Source: Nitrospira sp. (lineage in GTDB: Bacteria; Nitrospirota; Nitrospiria; Nitrospirales; Nitrospiraceae). From it: a DNA stretch of 64,000 nucleotides. Every line of letters starts with the position of its first letter. Position 1 is the first letter of the stretch. The notes under the pieces are model-generated. The model worked only from the letters and a program-made list of their open reading frames with translations, did not search any database and had not been told where the DNA came from. The stretch spans positions 266,899 through 330,898 of the forward strand of contig SWDS01000009.1 of the NCBI GenBank assembly GCA_005116745.1, given 5' to 3'. This document shows positions 1-11,676 of the stretch, piece by piece. Both the position numbers and the translations under genes were made by a program.

Positions 1-1
1 G

Positions 2-1249
2 ATTGTTGATGATAGTGGACGAGAGCGTGAAAAGTACCCCGTGGTGTATGGGGCTAAGATCAAGATTAAAGATGGTGACCCAGTTGTCGCTGGCCAGAAA
101 TTGGTCGAGTGGGATCCGTACTCTCTGACTATTCTGACGGAAGTGGGTGGGAGAGTGGCGTACGGTGATATTGTCGAAGGTGTCACGATGAAGGACGAGT
201 TCGATGAAGTAACCGGCTTGTCGCGTAAGGTTATCATTGAACATGCCGGCCAGACACTTCGTCCTCGCGTGTCGATTAAAGACGATAGTGGGAAAACGGC
301 CAAAGCAACCGGTGGATCTAGCGCGGTAGCCAGGTACTTATTACCGGTCGGAGCCCATATCTTTGTCGAAAAAGGGGCCACTGTGCATCCCGGTGATGTC
401 TTGGCAAAGATTCCTCGTGAGACGACGAAGACTAAGGACATTACGGGCGGCCTTCCGCGCGTGGTGGAGCTTTTCGAGGCGAGGAAGCCAAAAGAACAGG
501 CGGTCATCACTGAGATCGATGGAGAGGTCTCCTACGGTGGGTTCGTCAAAGGCCAGCGCAAGGTTCTCGTCGACAATAAGATGGGTGATGTGAAGGAATA
601 TTTTATTCCTAAGGGCAAGCACGTGAACGTTCATGAAGGTGACTGGGTTCGGGCTGGAGAGCCGTTGATGGACGGCTCGGCGAATCCTCATGATATTCTT
701 GATGTGTTGGGTCCAAATGAATTGCAGAAGTACCTCGTGGATGAGGTACAGGACGTATATCGATTACAAGGCGTTTCGATTAACGACAAACATATCGAGA
801 TCATCGTGCGGCAAATGCTGCGTAAGGTACGGATTGAAGATCCGGGAGATACTCAGTTTTTGCCAGCCAGTCAAGTCAGCAAGAGTCTCTTCGAAAAAGA
901 AAATGAGCGAGTGCTCGCTAATGGCGGCACGCCTGCTCTGGGCAAGCCTGTCTTGCTTGGGATTACCAAGGCGGCCCTCACGACCGATAGCTTTATTTCT
1001 GCGGCATCGTTCCAGGAAACTACACGCGTACTCACTGAAGCCGCCATCAATGGACGCGAGGATAAGTTATTGGGCTTGAAGGAAAATGTCATTGTAGGTC
1101 GGTTGATTCCTGCAGGGTCAGGGTTTGAAGAGTACCGCGATACGTTTGTCATCAGTGAAAAGCCTGAGGTAATACCTGTAGGTGTTACAACTGCAGTATC
1201 ATCTGGTGCAGCAGTTCCGGCGGTTTCTGGGGAAGGTGCTCGGTCTTAG
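2..1249 (+). CDS. rpoC: DNA-directed RNA polymerase subunit beta' (C-terminal part)
   Basis: This is the last ~415 residues of the catalytic beta' subunit of RNA polymerase; the reading frame is already open at base 2, so the gene begins outside the window. Conserved C-terminal stretches are visible: [19 protein letters not shown], the [18 protein letters not shown] helix, and the [19 protein letters not shown] segment that packs near the trigger loop. The tail after GRLIPAGSG is Ala/Val/Gly-rich and ends in a normal stop. It lies directly upstream of rpsL, the common order rpoB-rpoC-rpsL-rpsG. Only the truncation by the window edge is odd. Confidence 0.97.
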   Translation: MVDDSGREREKYPVVYGAKIKIKDGDPVVAGQKLVEWDPYSLTILTEVGGRVAYGDIVEGVTMKDEFDEVTGLSRKVIIEHAGQTLRPRVSIKDDSGKTAKATGGSSAVARYLLPVGAHIFVEKGATVHPGDVLAKIPRETTKTKDITGGLPRVVELFEARKPKEQAVITEIDGEVSYGGFVKGQRKVLVDNKMGDVKEYFIPKGKHVNVHEGDWVRAGEPLMDGSANPHDILDVLGPNELQKYLVDEVQDVYRLQGVSINDKHIEIIVRQMLRKVRIEDPGDTQFLPASQVSKSLFEKENERVLANGGTPALGKPVLLGITKAALTTDSFISAASFQETTRVLTEAAINGREDKLLGLKENVIVGRLIPAGSGFEEYRDTFVISEKPEVIPVGVTTAVSSGAAVPAVSGEGARS

Positions 1250-1356
1250 TGCGTGATGGATACTGCCTACTTGACAGTAGGACTTTACGTCACTATAATC
1301 CGGCGGCTCTGCACTTGACGGTTGGTGCTTGTTTCATTTGAAAGGGTTTGAACGCG

Positions 1357-1728
1357 ATGCCGACGATCAATCAGCTGGTTCGGAAAGGGAGGATCTTCGT
1401 GAAGGCAAAGACTAAAAGTCCTGCCCTGAAGTCCTGTCCGCAGAAAAGAGGCGTGTGCCTTCGTGTATACACAACAACGCCGAAGAAGCCGAACTCAGCA
1501 TTGCGAAAAGTTGCGCGTGTGCGCCTTACGAACGGTATGGAGGTCACGACGTATATACCTGGCGTAGGGCACAATCTTCAGGAGCATTCTATTGTGCTTG
1601 TGCGTGGAGGTCGAGTTAAGGATTTGCCCGGCGTTCGATACCATTTGGTTCGTGGCGCCTTGGACGCAGTGGGTGTGACTGGAAGAAAGCAGAGCCGCTC
1701 GAAGTATGGAGCAAAGCGGCCTAAGTAG
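1357..1728 (+). CDS. rpsL: 30S ribosomal protein S12
   Basis: Decoding-centre protein of the small subunit, 123 residues as usual. I chose the ATG at 1357 ([12 protein letters not shown]) rather than the in-frame TTG at 1348 because it matches the universal N-terminus. Lys43 (TTPKKPNS), Lys88 and Asp89 (RVKDLPG) are all wild type; these positions govern streptomycin response, and Asp89 is the usual methylthiolation site. First gene of the str operon, with rpsG 45 bp downstream. Confidence 0.97.
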   Translation: MPTINQLVRKGRIFVKAKTKSPALKSCPQKRGVCLRVYTTTPKKPNSALRKVARVRLTNGMEVTTYIPGVGHNLQEHSIVLVRGGRVKDLPGVRYHLVRGALDAVGVTGRKQSRSKYGAKRPK

Positions 1729-1773
1729 ATTTTGTGAGTTTTGAAAATCATCACACGGATTGGATAGGTTGAT

Positions 1774-2244
1774 ATGCCACGCAGTAGGTTTTTGGGTCAA
1801 CGAGAAGTGCTTCCCGATGTGCGGTACCGAGATAAGCTGGTCGGGAAGTTTATTAACGCACTAATGAGTAGCGGAAAGAAGAGTACGACGGAACGAATAT
1901 GCTATGGCGCGTTTGATGTTATTCAAGAGAAAACAGGCGGCGACCCGCTGAAAGTATTTAAAGCAGCTGTGGATAATGTGAAGCCGATTGTTGAGGTCAA
2001 GTCTCGTCGAGTAGGGGGTGCCTCCTATCAGGTTCCAGTCGAAATTAGGCCTGCACGTCGAGTGTCGTTGGCGCTTCGTTGGTTATCGCAGTATGCCCGT
2101 ACGCGCGGTGGCAAGAGTATGCGTGAAAAGCTTGCCGCTGAGCTGATGGATGCATCGAATAATACAGGGGCTGCGGTCAAGAAGCGGGAAGATGTGCATC
2201 GGATGGCAGAGGCCAATAAAGCATTCGCCCATTATCGCTGGTAG
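1774..2244 (+). CDS. rpsG: 30S ribosomal protein S7
   Basis: Primary binder of the 3' major domain of 16S rRNA and head-assembly nucleator, 156 residues as in the family. The N-terminus [18 protein letters not shown] and the [20 protein letters not shown] core are typical. In many bacteria S7 represses its own operon; no such mRNA structure was established here. A 125-bp gap without a recognisable element separates it from fusA. Confidence 0.96.
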   Translation: MPRSRFLGQREVLPDVRYRDKLVGKFINALMSSGKKSTTERICYGAFDVIQEKTGGDPLKVFKAAVDNVKPIVEVKSRRVGGASYQVPVEIRPARRVSLALRWLSQYARTRGGKSMREKLAAELMDASNNTGAAVKKREDVHRMAEANKAFAHYRW

Positions 2245-2369
2245 TGTCATTTCTGTGCTGCAGTTGAGCCGTGCTGCGATCTGCAGACTCTGGCTAGCTT
2301 GTATCGCAGTGGTATTTCTTGGCTTGACTTGCGGCACTCGTTTTTTTTCGAGAGAGTTAGGGAGTTAAA

Positions 2370-4439
2370 TTGGCTCGTCAGACATCGTTAGGGCAAACGC
2401 GGAATATCGGTATCATGGCCCATATTGATGCCGGTAAGACTACGACCACGGAGCGCATTCTCTATTATACCGGCATGACTCATAAGCTGGGTGAGGTCCA
2501 TGAGGGTGCGGCCACGATGGATTGGATGGAGCAAGAGCGTGAGCGAGGCATTACCATTACGGCCGCCGCAACAACCTGTTTCTGGCGTGATCATCGGATC
2601 AATATTATTGATACCCCTGGGCACGTTGATTTTACAATTGAGGTGGAGCGCTCCTTGCGTGTGCTTGATGGGGCGGTAGCAGCGTTTGATTCTGTTCAGG
2701 GTGTTGAGCCTCAGTCTGAAACGGTTTGGCGTCAAGCTGATAAGTATCATGTCCCTCGTATCGCCTTCATGAATAAGATGGATCGTATCGGTGCGGATTT
2801 CTACGGAAGTGTCCAGTCCATCATTGATCGACTGGGGGCTATGCCGGTTCCGATCCAGATTCCAATCGGGCGTGAAGCAGAATTTCGAGGATCGATAGAT
2901 CTGGTAAGGATGAAGGGGTTCTTCTACGACGACGAAACATTGGGTGCGAAGTATAAGGTCGATGAAATTCCTGATGATCTTCTCGCTCAGGCGAAAGAGT
3001 ACCGAGAGAAAATGCTCGATGCGGTGGCAGAGTTTGATGATCAGGTGATGGAGAAATATTTAAGCGGCCATCCATTGACAGAAGAAGAGGTCATGCGCGC
3101 GATCCGAGCTGGCGTTATCTCGATGAAGATTACTCCAGTATTGTGCGGGTCGGCGTTTAAGAACAAGGGTGTTCAGCAATTGTTGGATGCCGTAGTTGAC
3201 TACTTGCCGTCTCCGCTAGATGTCCCTCCGGTCATGGGGGTGGATCCGAATAGCAGTAAGGAAGTCGAGCGAAAGTCTGATGACAGTGCTCCATTTGCAG
3301 CGTTGGCGTTCAAAATCATGTCGGACCCATTCGCCGGACAGTTGACATTTTTTCGTGTCTATTCTGGAACGCTGAAAACTGGTACACCAGTCTTGAATGT
3401 GACTAAGGGCACAAAGGACAGAATTGGGCGTCTTCTAAAGATGCATGCCAATAAGCGAGAAGAAATCGATGAGGTGTACGCAGGAGACATTGCTGCGGCG
3501 GTAGGGCTTAAGGGGGCGACAACAGGAGATACGCTGGCGGATGAAAAACAGCCAGTGCTCCTGGAAGTGATGAAGTTTCCTGAGCCGGTGATCGCGATGG
3601 CGATTGAGCCTAAGACAAAGCCGGATCAGGAGAAGATGGGTTTTGCCCTTCAGAAATTGGCCCAAGAGGATCCCTCTTTCCGTGTGCGGACGGATGAAGA
3701 GACCCAGCAGACAATCATTGCTGGAATGGGTGAATTGCATCTTGAAATCATCGTCGATCGAATGTTGCGTGAATTTAAAGTTGAAGCAAATGTGGGAAAG
3801 CCCGAGGTGGCATTCCGGGAGACGATAAGGCGGAAGGCTGAGGCTGAATCGAAATATGTTAAACAGACTGGCGGGCGTGGACAGTACGGTCATGTTGTTT
3901 TAACAGTTGAGCCTTCAGAGTCAGGTAAGGGGCTTGAGTTTGTGAATAAGGTTGTGGGCGGAGCAATTCCGAAGGAGTTTGTCCCTGCTATTGAGAAAGG
4001 TGTTCGCGAGCGGATGGAAAGCGGTGTCGTTGCAGGGTATCCGCTTCGGGATGTGAAGGTGACGGTGATTGATGGTTCCTACCACGATGTCGATTCGAAT
4101 GAAATGGCATTTAAGATTGCGGGGTCAATGGGATTTGCTGATGCGTGTAAGAGGGCCGATCCTGTCCTGCTTGAGCCAATCATGAAGGTTGAAGTTTTAG
4201 TTCCGCAGGAATTCATGGGTGATGTGATTGGTAACTTGAACAGCCGGAGAGGCAAAGTGCAAGGAATGAAAGTCCGGGCTGGTGCTCAAGCTATTGATGC
4301 TGCCGTGCCCTTAATGGAGATGTTTGGCTATGCAACTGATCTCCGGTCTCGTACGCAGGGTCGTGCGACCTATAGCATGGAGTTTGATCGGTATGATCAG
4401 GTTCCTAGAAATATTGCGGAAGCCATCATCAAGAAATAG
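2370..4439 (+). CDS. fusA: Translation elongation factor G
   Basis: GTPase that drives ribosomal translocation and, with RRF, recycling; 689 residues. G1 ([15 protein letters not shown], residues ~17-31), G3 (DTPGHVDF) and G4 (NKMD) motifs are intact, followed by the domain II-V arrangement, including [11 protein letters not shown] in domain IV. Translation starts at a TTG at 2370, which fits the normal N-terminus [20 protein letters not shown] and follows an AGGGAG ribosome-binding site. It is the third gene of the str operon. Confidence 0.97.
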   Translation: MARQTSLGQTRNIGIMAHIDAGKTTTTERILYYTGMTHKLGEVHEGAATMDWMEQERERGITITAAATTCFWRDHRINIIDTPGHVDFTIEVERSLRVLDGAVAAFDSVQGVEPQSETVWRQADKYHVPRIAFMNKMDRIGADFYGSVQSIIDRLGAMPVPIQIPIGREAEFRGSIDLVRMKGFFYDDETLGAKYKVDEIPDDLLAQAKEYREKMLDAVAEFDDQVMEKYLSGHPLTEEEVMRAIRAGVISMKITPVLCGSAFKNKGVQQLLDAVVDYLPSPLDVPPVMGVDPNSSKEVERKSDDSAPFAALAFKIMSDPFAGQLTFFRVYSGTLKTGTPVLNVTKGTKDRIGRLLKMHANKREEIDEVYAGDIAAAVGLKGATTGDTLADEKQPVLLEVMKFPEPVIAMAIEPKTKPDQEKMGFALQKLAQEDPSFRVRTDEETQQTIIAGMGELHLEIIVDRMLREFKVEANVGKPEVAFRETIRRKAEAESKYVKQTGGRGQYGHVVLTVEPSESGKGLEFVNKVVGGAIPKEFVPAIEKGVRERMESGVVAGYPLRDVKVTVIDGSYHDVDSNEMAFKIAGSMGFADACKRADPVLLEPIMKVEVLVPQEFMGDVIGNLNSRRGKVQGMKVRAGAQAIDAAVPLMEMFGYATDLRSRTQGRATYSMEFDRYDQVPRNIAEAIIKK

Positions 4440-4466
4440 CGTGGTGAATTAGGAGGGGGTGGCATT

Positions 4467-5672
<1,206 letters not shown>

Positions 5673-5710
5673 GACGGAACTGTTGGCTTGACAGGTTAGG
5701 AGTGAATGAC

Positions 5711-6022
5711 GTGAAAGTCGATCAGCGGATCAGGATAAGATTAAGGGGTTTTGACTACCGAGTGCTGGATCAGTCGGTTACGGAAATTGTTGAGACTGTT
5801 CGGCGCAGTGGAGCTAGGGTAGTGGGGCCAATTCCGCTTCCTACGAGGATTGAAAAGATTACCGTCCAACGGTCGACGCACGCCGATAAGAAATCCCGTG
5901 AGCAATTTGAGATGCGCACACACAAGCGATTGCTCGATATTATGGAGCCAACGCCTGAGACGATGGATTCCTTGATGAAGCTGAATTTGGCGGCGGGAGT
6001 AGATGTAGAGATAAAGCTATGA
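5711..6022 (+). CDS. rpsJ: 30S ribosomal protein S10
   Basis: Small-subunit head protein, also the NusE partner of NusB in antitermination. The GTG at 5711 gives 103 residues starting [20 protein letters not shown], with AGGAG (5698-5702) 8 bases upstream. The alternative GTG at 5702 lies inside that ribosome-binding site and would add three residues. Conserved [14 protein letters not shown] and RTHKRLLDI are present. First gene of the S10 operon, 38 bp after tuf. Confidence 0.95.
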   Translation: MKVDQRIRIRLRGFDYRVLDQSVTEIVETVRRSGARVVGPIPLPTRIEKITVQRSTHADKKSREQFEMRTHKRLLDIMEPTPETMDSLMKLNLAAGVDVEIKL

Positions 6023-6083
6023 TGGCGCGTGAGTTTAAGGCTGGATATGATCTTGCTTTTCCTCTCAATTATGCGGTGACTCA

Positions 6084-6704
6084 ATGACGAATGGACTAAT
6101 TGGAAAAAAGTTGGGAATGACCCAAGTCTTCGATGAGAGTCGTTTAACTCCAGTGACGATAATCGAGGCTGGTCCGTGTCGAGTGGTAGCGATAAAGACG
6201 AAAGAACGCGATCAATATGAAGCTGTCCAGCTTTCTTTCGGTGAAGTCAAAGAGCGCAAGCTATCGAAGTCAGAGCTAGGGCACCTGAAGAAAAACCAAG
6301 CGGCACCGAGTCGGATCCTGCGTGAGTTTAAGAAAGACGGAAATCCGGCTGTGGGACAAGTGGTAACGGTCGGCATGTTTCAGAAGGGTGATTGGGTTGA
6401 CGTCATCGGAATATCGAAAGGTAAGGGATTTCAGGGTGTCGTGAAGCGTCATCACTACGCGGGTGGTCCTGAGTCTCATGGGTCCATGTTTCATCGGGCG
6501 CCAGGTTCTATAGGGGCGAGTTCGTTTCCTTCTCGTGTGTGGAAAGGGAAGACCTTGCCTGGTCACATGGGAGCGGAGCGTGTTACGGTTCAGAGGTTGA
6601 AGGTCGTTGAGTCGCGGTCTGATGAAAATCTCCTCTTTGTCCGAGGGGCCATTCCTGGGGCCATTAGCGGCCTCGTTGTCGTCCGAAAGTCAAAAAAGAG
6701 CTAG
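6084..6704 (+). CDS. rplC: 50S ribosomal protein L3
   Basis: Early-assembly large-subunit protein reaching toward the peptidyl transferase centre; 206 residues. GLIGKKLGMTQVF at the N-terminus, KGKGFQGVVKRHHY and the central loop GPESHGSMFHRAPGSIG are diagnostic; MGAERVTVQ contains the region usually methylated on Gln. The rplD start codon follows its stop after a single base. Confidence 0.96.
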   Translation: MTNGLIGKKLGMTQVFDESRLTPVTIIEAGPCRVVAIKTKERDQYEAVQLSFGEVKERKLSKSELGHLKKNQAAPSRILREFKKDGNPAVGQVVTVGMFQKGDWVDVIGISKGKGFQGVVKRHHYAGGPESHGSMFHRAPGSIGASSFPSRVWKGKTLPGHMGAERVTVQRLKVVESRSDENLLFVRGAIPGAISGLVVVRKSKKS

Positions 6705-6705
6705 T

Positions 6706-7329
6706 ATGCCTACTATTGATCTCGTTGATTTGCAAAAAAAGAAAGTGGGAACGGTCGATTTATCTCCGCAGGTATTCGGCTGTGAGCCTCGTGCTGCTTT
6801 GGTTCATGAAGCGGTCATCATGCAGCGTGCCTGTGAGCGTAGGGGGACGGCCTCTACGTTGCGGCGCGGTGAAGTGAGCGGTTCTGGTAAAAAGCCATGG
6901 AAGCAAAAGCATACAGGGCGTGCCAGGGCTGGGTCTCTTCGCTCGCCTGTCTGGCGCCATGGGGGAAGTGTTTTTGGGCCAAAGCCTAGAAGTTATGCCT
7001 ATTCTATGCCTAAGAAAAAGTATCGTATTGCACTGCAGAGCGCATTGTCGGCTAAGGTAGTAGAGAGTAAGTTGTTTGTTGTGTCCGATCTTTCTCTCCA
7101 GCAGCCCAGAACGAAGTTGCTAGCGCAAGCGTTAAAGCAATTCACTGGGGGTGATCACGCGCTAGTGATCGTTGGTAAGGATCAATCTGACATTTTGAAG
7201 GCTGCCGGGAATCTCGCTGCGGTGAAGGTGCTTAGCGCTGATCAGCTGAACGTGTACGATGTGGTTCGCGCTCAAGTGATCATGATTGCCGAACGTGAGC
7301 TTGGTCCTGTCAATGAGGTGTGGTCATGA
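6706..7329 (+). CDS. rplD: 50S ribosomal protein L4
   Basis: Exit-tunnel protein, and in some bacteria the autoregulator of the S10 operon. The ATG at 6706 gives 207 residues (MPTIDLVDLQKKKVG); a longer in-frame extension into rplC is not needed. The tunnel loop GSGKKPWKQKHTGRARAGS is intact, followed by RSPVWRHGGSVFGP. The stop overlaps the rplW start as ATGA, indicating coupled translation. Confidence 0.96.
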   Translation: MPTIDLVDLQKKKVGTVDLSPQVFGCEPRAALVHEAVIMQRACERRGTASTLRRGEVSGSGKKPWKQKHTGRARAGSLRSPVWRHGGSVFGPKPRSYAYSMPKKKYRIALQSALSAKVVESKLFVVSDLSLQQPRTKLLAQALKQFTGGDHALVIVGKDQSDILKAAGNLAAVKVLSADQLNVYDVVRAQVIMIAERELGPVNEVWS

Positions 7330-7619
7330 AAGTTGATAGCCACAGGATCTTGATTCGGCCATTATTAACAGAAAAGCTTACCGCGCTTCGTGAGGCAACG
7401 AATACGGTTGGTTTTGTGGTTCATCCTGATGCAAACCGCATTCAGATCAGGCTGGCCGTCGAGGCGTTGTTAAAAGTCAAGGTTGACAAGGTCAACGTCC
7501 TGAATGTTCGTGGGAAAGTAAAGAAGCTCGGTCGATTCTCTGGTAGGCGTTCAGATTGGAAGAAGGCGCTGGTGACTCTTAAACAGGGCGAAAAGTTAGA
7601 GATGTACGAAAGCGCCTAG
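7326..7619 (+). CDS. rplW: 50S ribosomal protein L23
   Basis: Tunnel-exit protein that docks trigger factor and SRP; 97 residues from the ATG at 7326. The N-terminus MKVDSHRILIRPLLTEKLT and the KVDKVNVLNVRGKVKKLGR strand with its GRFSGRRSDWKKA loop match the family. The start overlaps the rplD stop by four bases. Confidence 0.95.
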   Translation: MKVDSHRILIRPLLTEKLTALREATNTVGFVVHPDANRIQIRLAVEALLKVKVDKVNVLNVRGKVKKLGRFSGRRSDWKKALVTLKQGEKLEMYESA

Positions 7620-7671
7620 TAGGGTCTCATCGTCGGTTTGTTCGTGAAGGGTGAAAAGTGGGAGCATTATT

Positions 7672-8514
7672 ATGGGACTGAAGTCGTATCGTCCTACGTC
7701 TCCTGGTCGTCGAGGTATGACGGCTGTGGTGACCGAGGAGTTAACCAAAAAGAAGCCAGAGAAATCGTTAACTGCTTTCCATCTCCGAAGCGGAGGGCGC
7801 AACAACGATGGTCGCACGACTGTCAGGTTTCGTGGGGGGGGGCACAAGAGGCTCTATCGAACAATTGATTTCTTGCGCGATAAAGTTGGAGTTTCAGCTC
7901 GGGTTGAGGCTATTGAGTACGATCCGAATCGATCAGCGAGAATTGCACTCCTGAAATATATGGACGGAGAGAAGCGGTATATCTTAGCTCCTGTCGGATT
8001 AAGCATAAATGATGAAATACAATCTGGTCCTCAGGCTGAGATCAGACCTGGGAATGCGCTTCCTTTAATGAATATGCCACTTGGTACGACCATCCACAAT
8101 CTTGAGTTGAAGGTTGGAAAGGGAGGTCAGTTGATTCGAAGTGCTGGTGGGTTTGCGCAGGTCATGGGCCGTGATGGTGCGTATGTGCAGGTGCGTCTAA
8201 AGTCTGGTGAAATGCGTCGAGTTCTAGGGGCCTGTATGGCGACTGTTGGGCAAGTCGGTAACGTCGACCATGAAAATGTCAGTGTTGGAAAGGCCGGGCG
8301 GAATCGTTGGAAAGGGAAGAAGCCTCACGTGCGAGGGGTTGTGATGAACCCTGTTGACCATCCGCACGGAGGTGGTGAAGGAAAGTCTGGACAGGGGAAT
8401 CCTCACCCGGTTTCTCCATGGGGTCTCCCAACCAAGGGGTACAAGACTAGACAGAATAAGAAAACAGATAAATTCATTATTGCTCGACGTAAGCCAGGAG
8501 TTCGCAATGCCTAG
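7672..8514 (+). CDS. rplB: 50S ribosomal protein L2
   Basis: Large-subunit core protein needed for subunit association and peptidyl transferase assembly; 280 residues. I chose the ATG at 7672 ([17 protein letters not shown]) because GGAG sits 7 bases upstream and the family starts here. The C-terminal [20 protein letters not shown] contains the conserved His of the L2 signature. The rpsS start lies inside its last codons (8-base overlap). Confidence 0.97.
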   Translation: MGLKSYRPTSPGRRGMTAVVTEELTKKKPEKSLTAFHLRSGGRNNDGRTTVRFRGGGHKRLYRTIDFLRDKVGVSARVEAIEYDPNRSARIALLKYMDGEKRYILAPVGLSINDEIQSGPQAEIRPGNALPLMNMPLGTTIHNLELKVGKGGQLIRSAGGFAQVMGRDGAYVQVRLKSGEMRRVLGACMATVGQVGNVDHENVSVGKAGRNRWKGKKPHVRGVVMNPVDHPHGGGEGKSGQGNPHPVSPWGLPTKGYKTRQNKKTDKFIIARRKPGVRNA

Positions 8515-8794
8515 ATCGGTAAGTAAGGGCGCGTTTATTGACGGTCACCTTCTCGAAAAAGTCGAGCGCATGAATGAGACGAAGGACCGCAAGTTAATCA
8601 AGACGTGGTCGCGACGGTCAACGGTGATTCCGGACATGATCGGCCATACGTTTGCGGTTCATAACGGGAAGAAGTTTATTCCGGTGTTCGTGACTGAAAA
8701 CATGGTTGGTCATAAGCTTGGCGAGTTTGCTCCAACAAGGTTTTTTAAGGGGCATGGTCATGCTAGGTCTGAAAAGGCTGTCGCACTTAAGTAG
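8507..8794 (+). CDS. rpsS: 30S ribosomal protein S19
   Basis: Head protein that contacts the A-site finger; 95 residues from the ATG at 8507 ([16 protein letters not shown]). [21 protein letters not shown] and [13 protein letters not shown] are family hallmarks. The ribosome-binding site CAGGAG lies within the end of rplB, with which it overlaps. A 90-bp gap follows before rplV. Confidence 0.96.
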   Translation: MPRSVSKGAFIDGHLLEKVERMNETKDRKLIKTWSRRSTVIPDMIGHTFAVHNGKKFIPVFVTENMVGHKLGEFAPTRFFKGHGHARSEKAVALK

Positions 8795-8884
8795 AAAGGT
8801 TGATCGGTTGGCTTATCATCAATGTCTGACGTATCGCGTGATTCATTGATTGTTTGAATTCAATTGGCTAACAGGGTTTAGAAA

Positions 8885-9241
8885 ATGACTGAAGCACGTG
8901 CGGTTCTAAAATTTGCTCGCGTTGCGCCTCGGAAGGCTAGACCGGTAATTGATTTGATTCGTGGAAAGCAAGTGCCAATGGTGTTGGCCATCTTGAAGCA
9001 CACGCCACGCCATGCTGCGCGGCTTGTTGAAAAGATCGTCCGTTCCGCCGTGGCCAATGCAGAGCTAAAGGAGATGGGAGATAGCGAATCAATGGTCATC
9101 TCCAGGGCTTTTGTTGACGGTGGTCCAACATATAAGCGTGTACGTGCGAGGTCGATGGGGCGGGCCAATGCAATTCAAAAGCGTACGAGTCATATTACCG
9201 TCGTTGTGACGGCTCCTGAAATTCAGGGTAAGAGAAAATAG
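8885..9241 (+). CDS. rplV: 50S ribosomal protein L22
   Basis: Exit-tunnel protein with an extended beta-hairpin; 118 residues. Typical segments are [18 protein letters not shown] near the N-terminus and the hairpin [18 protein letters not shown], followed by [10 protein letters not shown]. It is in the usual place between rpsS and rpsC, 30 bp before rpsC. Confidence 0.96.
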   Translation: MTEARAVLKFARVAPRKARPVIDLIRGKQVPMVLAILKHTPRHAARLVEKIVRSAVANAELKEMGDSESMVISRAFVDGGPTYKRVRARSMGRANAIQKRTSHITVVVTAPEIQGKRK

Positions 9242-9271
9242 CTCATTTCTCTCTATTGAGGCATATAACGC

Positions 9272-9943
9272 ATGGGTCAGAAAACACATCCAATTGGTTA
9301 TCGGCTAGGCTACAACTATACGTGGAGCTCGCGCTGGTATGCAGGTAAAGATTACGCCAAACTGCTCCATCAGGATGTCAAAATCCGAAAGATGGTTAAG
9401 GCAAGGCTGTATCATGCTGGCGTATCCAAAGTTGAAATTGAGCGTTCTGGTGATCAGACTAGAGTGATTATTCATACTGCTCGCCCTGGCATTATTATCG
9501 GACGCAAGGGGGCTGAGGTTGATAAGCTGAAGGCTGACCTTGAAAAGCAGTATGGGGGGCAGGTTTATATTACGGTCAAGGAAATCAAGAAGCCAGAACT
9601 TGACGCTCAGCTGGTTAGTGAAAATGTTGCTACTCAGCTTGAGAAGCGGGTCGCGTTTCGGAGAGCGATGAAGCGCAGTGTTCAGTCAGCCTTGAGGCTT
9701 GGTGCTCAAGGTATCAAGATCATGGTGGCTGGTCGTCTGGGTGGTGCTGAAATTGCTCGAACGGAATGGTATCGAGAGGGGCGTGTTCCTCTACATACGC
9801 TCCGTGCTGAAATAGATTATGGATTCGCCGAAGCGCACACGACGATGGGGCAGATCGGGGTAAAGACCTGGATCTATAAGGGAGAGCTTCTTCCTGTGCA
9901 GCCCTTCAAGGCGGAATCATCTTTAGAACGACGGTTTGGGTGA
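9272..9943 (+). CDS. rpsC: 30S ribosomal protein S3
   Basis: Lines the mRNA entry channel and contributes to helicase activity; 223 residues. The N-terminus [14 protein letters not shown], the KH domain signature [15 protein letters not shown] (near residue 75) and the C-terminal [20 protein letters not shown] are all present. It lies 12 bp upstream of rplP in standard S10 order. Confidence 0.97.
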   Translation: MGQKTHPIGYRLGYNYTWSSRWYAGKDYAKLLHQDVKIRKMVKARLYHAGVSKVEIERSGDQTRVIIHTARPGIIIGRKGAEVDKLKADLEKQYGGQVYITVKEIKKPELDAQLVSENVATQLEKRVAFRRAMKRSVQSALRLGAQGIKIMVAGRLGGAEIARTEWYREGRVPLHTLRAEIDYGFAEAHTTMGQIGVKTWIYKGELLPVQPFKAESSLERRFG

Positions 9944-9955
9944 GGAGATCGACCT

Positions 9956-10381
9956 GTGTTAGCGCCTAAGAAAGTTAAATTTAGAAAGATGCAAAAGGGC
10001 CGGATGACCGGCAAAGCCTATCGTGGTGGCCAAATTACTCTTGGAGAGTTTGGTCTCAAGGCATTAGAACCAGGATGGGTGACGAGCCGACAAATTGAAG
10101 CCGCGCGTATTGCGATTACTCGATACGTGAAGCGTGGAGGGCAAGTGTGGACACGCATTTTTCCTGATAAACCAATCACGAAAAAGCCGGCTGAGACTCG
10201 AATGGGTAAGGGGAAGGGGAATCCTGAGTACTGGGTTGCTGTTGTCAAGCCTGGCAGGATCCTTTATGAGATGGACGGCGTCACCCAAGAGGTTGCTAAA
10301 GAGGCGTTTCGCCTTGCGTCGCACAAGTTGCCGATTGCCACGAAATTAGTTGTTCGTGGCGAGTTTGGACAAGGTTCTTGA
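9956..10381 (+). CDS. rplP: 50S ribosomal protein L16
   Basis: Organises the A-site/elbow region of 23S rRNA; 141 residues. A GTG at 9956 gives the standard start [28 protein letters not shown], the arginine-containing loop [17 protein letters not shown] and [19 protein letters not shown] are conserved, the last being the loop near the peptidyl transferase centre. Confidence 0.96.
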   Translation: MLAPKKVKFRKMQKGRMTGKAYRGGQITLGEFGLKALEPGWVTSRQIEAARIAITRYVKRGGQVWTRIFPDKPITKKPAETRMGKGKGNPEYWVAVVKPGRILYEMDGVTQEVAKEAFRLASHKLPIATKLVVRGEFGQGS

Positions 10382-10403
10382 GAGGATAAAGAGGAGCAGG
10401 GAT

Positions 10404-10619
10404 ATGGCATTGGACGTCAAGGAGCTCCAGCAGCTAGGGGTGAGTGAGCTCGTCGATAAAGAAAAGCAACTTGTACAAGAGCTGTTTAGTCTACGTTTTC
10501 AGTTTGGCTCTGGACGTCTCGAGAATCCTATGCAAATCCGAAAAACAAAACGGGATATTGCGCGAGTGAAAACTATTCTCGAACAAGTAAAGGCCCGCAC
10601 TGAGGGCTCTAAAAAGTAA
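10404..10619 (+). CDS. rpmC: 50S ribosomal protein L29
   Basis: Small helical-hairpin protein at the tunnel exit. The ATG at 10404 gives 71 residues and follows GAGGAG; a longer in-frame extension overlapping rplP is not credible. ELFSLRFQFGSGRLENPMQI and RKTKRDIARVKTIL are typical. rpsQ begins 8 bp after the stop. Confidence 0.94.
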   Translation: MALDVKELQQLGVSELVDKEKQLVQELFSLRFQFGSGRLENPMQIRKTKRDIARVKTILEQVKARTEGSKK

Positions 10620-10627
10620 AGGATGCT

Positions 10628-10894
10628 ATGGCTGAGGTAGTAAAGCGCCGTCATTGGTATGGCGACGTCGTCAGTAACAAAATGCAAAAGACGGTTGTTG
10701 TCGTGGTTTCACGAACGGTCACTCACCCAGTCTATAAGAAGGTTCTTAGGCGGGTGACGAAACTAAAAGCCCACGATGAAGGTGGTGTGTGTAAAGTGGG
10801 AGATCGGGTCAAGCTCGTGCAGACGAGGCCGTTAAGCAAGGAAAAGAACTGGCGTGTTGTTCAAGTCATGGAAAAAGGTCAACCTGAAAAGTAA
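10628..10894 (+). CDS. rpsQ: 30S ribosomal protein S17
   Basis: OB-fold primary 16S-binding protein; 88 residues. [21 protein letters not shown] at the N-terminus (conserved GxVxSxKMxKTVVV pattern) and [20 protein letters not shown] at the C-terminus are diagnostic. Last gene before the spc operon (rplN), 53 bp away, with no terminator seen between. Confidence 0.95.
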   Translation: MAEVVKRRHWYGDVVSNKMQKTVVVVVSRTVTHPVYKKVLRRVTKLKAHDEGGVCKVGDRVKLVQTRPLSKEKNWRVVQVMEKGQPEK

Positions 10895-10947
10895 GAAGCG
10901 GTATTTCAGATGGTTTTTGGTTTACTACCGCGCGTAGGAATATAGCG

Positions 10948-11316
10948 ATGATTCAGAACTATACTTATATGGATGTGGCCGATAATTCCGGAGCCAAGCA
11001 GGCCATGTGTTTTCATGTTTTCGGGGGGACGAGACGTCGTTATGCGTCGCTGGGTGACATCGTGGTGGTGGCTGTCAAGGAGGCAATCCCACAGGCGGGC
11101 GTGAAGAAGGGGGATGTGAGCCGGGCGGTTATCGTCCGAACCACAAAGGAAGTTCGCCGAGAAGATGGGTCGTATATTAAGTTTGATCGGAACGCATGCG
11201 TGTTGATCAACAAAGATGGCGAGCCAATTGGAACGCGCATATTCGGTCCTGTTGCCCGCGAGCTCCGCTGGAAGAAATTTATGAAGATCATTTCTTTAGC
11301 GCCTGAAGTTTTGTAG
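10948..11316 (+). CDS. rplN: 50S ribosomal protein L14
   Basis: Interface protein forming intersubunit bridges; 122 residues. [19 protein letters not shown] matches the family N-terminus; [18 protein letters not shown] and [13 protein letters not shown] are conserved. First gene of the spc-type operon and 22 bp upstream of rplX. Confidence 0.96.
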   Translation: MIQNYTYMDVADNSGAKQAMCFHVFGGTRRRYASLGDIVVVAVKEAIPQAGVKKGDVSRAVIVRTTKEVRREDGSYIKFDRNACVLINKDGEPIGTRIFGPVARELRWKKFMKIISLAPEVL

Positions 11317-11338
11317 GGCAGAACGAACGAGGAGCATC

Positions 11339-11668
11339 GTGGAAGTAGTCCGAAAAAGTAGAATTCGAAAAGGGGATACGGTTGTCGTGGTCACTGGTCG
11401 TGAGCGAGGCAAGACGGGGAAAGTTTTGTCTGTTGATCTGCAAGCCGGGAAGGTGATTGTCGAGAAGTTAAATATCGTCAAGCGACACACTAAACCCAAT
11501 CAGAAGGCTAAGCAGGGAGGTATTCTCGAGCGAGAAGCGCCACTACAGATTTCCAATGTCATGTTTTTCTGCCCGGTCACACAGAAGCCTACGCGGATCG
11601 GGATTCGTGTTTTAGAAGATGGGCGACGAGTGCGCTTCAGTAAGAAATCAAACGAGACTGTGGAATAG
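11339..11668 (+). CDS. rplX: 50S ribosomal protein L24
   Basis: Assembly initiator with a KOW motif; 109 residues from a GTG at 11339. [21 protein letters not shown] is the KOW segment (residues ~8-28), followed by [13 protein letters not shown] and [23 protein letters not shown] lies just upstream of the GTG. The rplE start is only a few bases downstream. Confidence 0.95.
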   Translation: MEVVRKSRIRKGDTVVVVTGRERGKTGKVLSVDLQAGKVIVEKLNIVKRHTKPNQKAKQGGILEREAPLQISNVMFFCPVTQKPTRIGIRVLEDGRRVRFSKKSNETVE

Positions 11669-11676
11669 GCTACGTG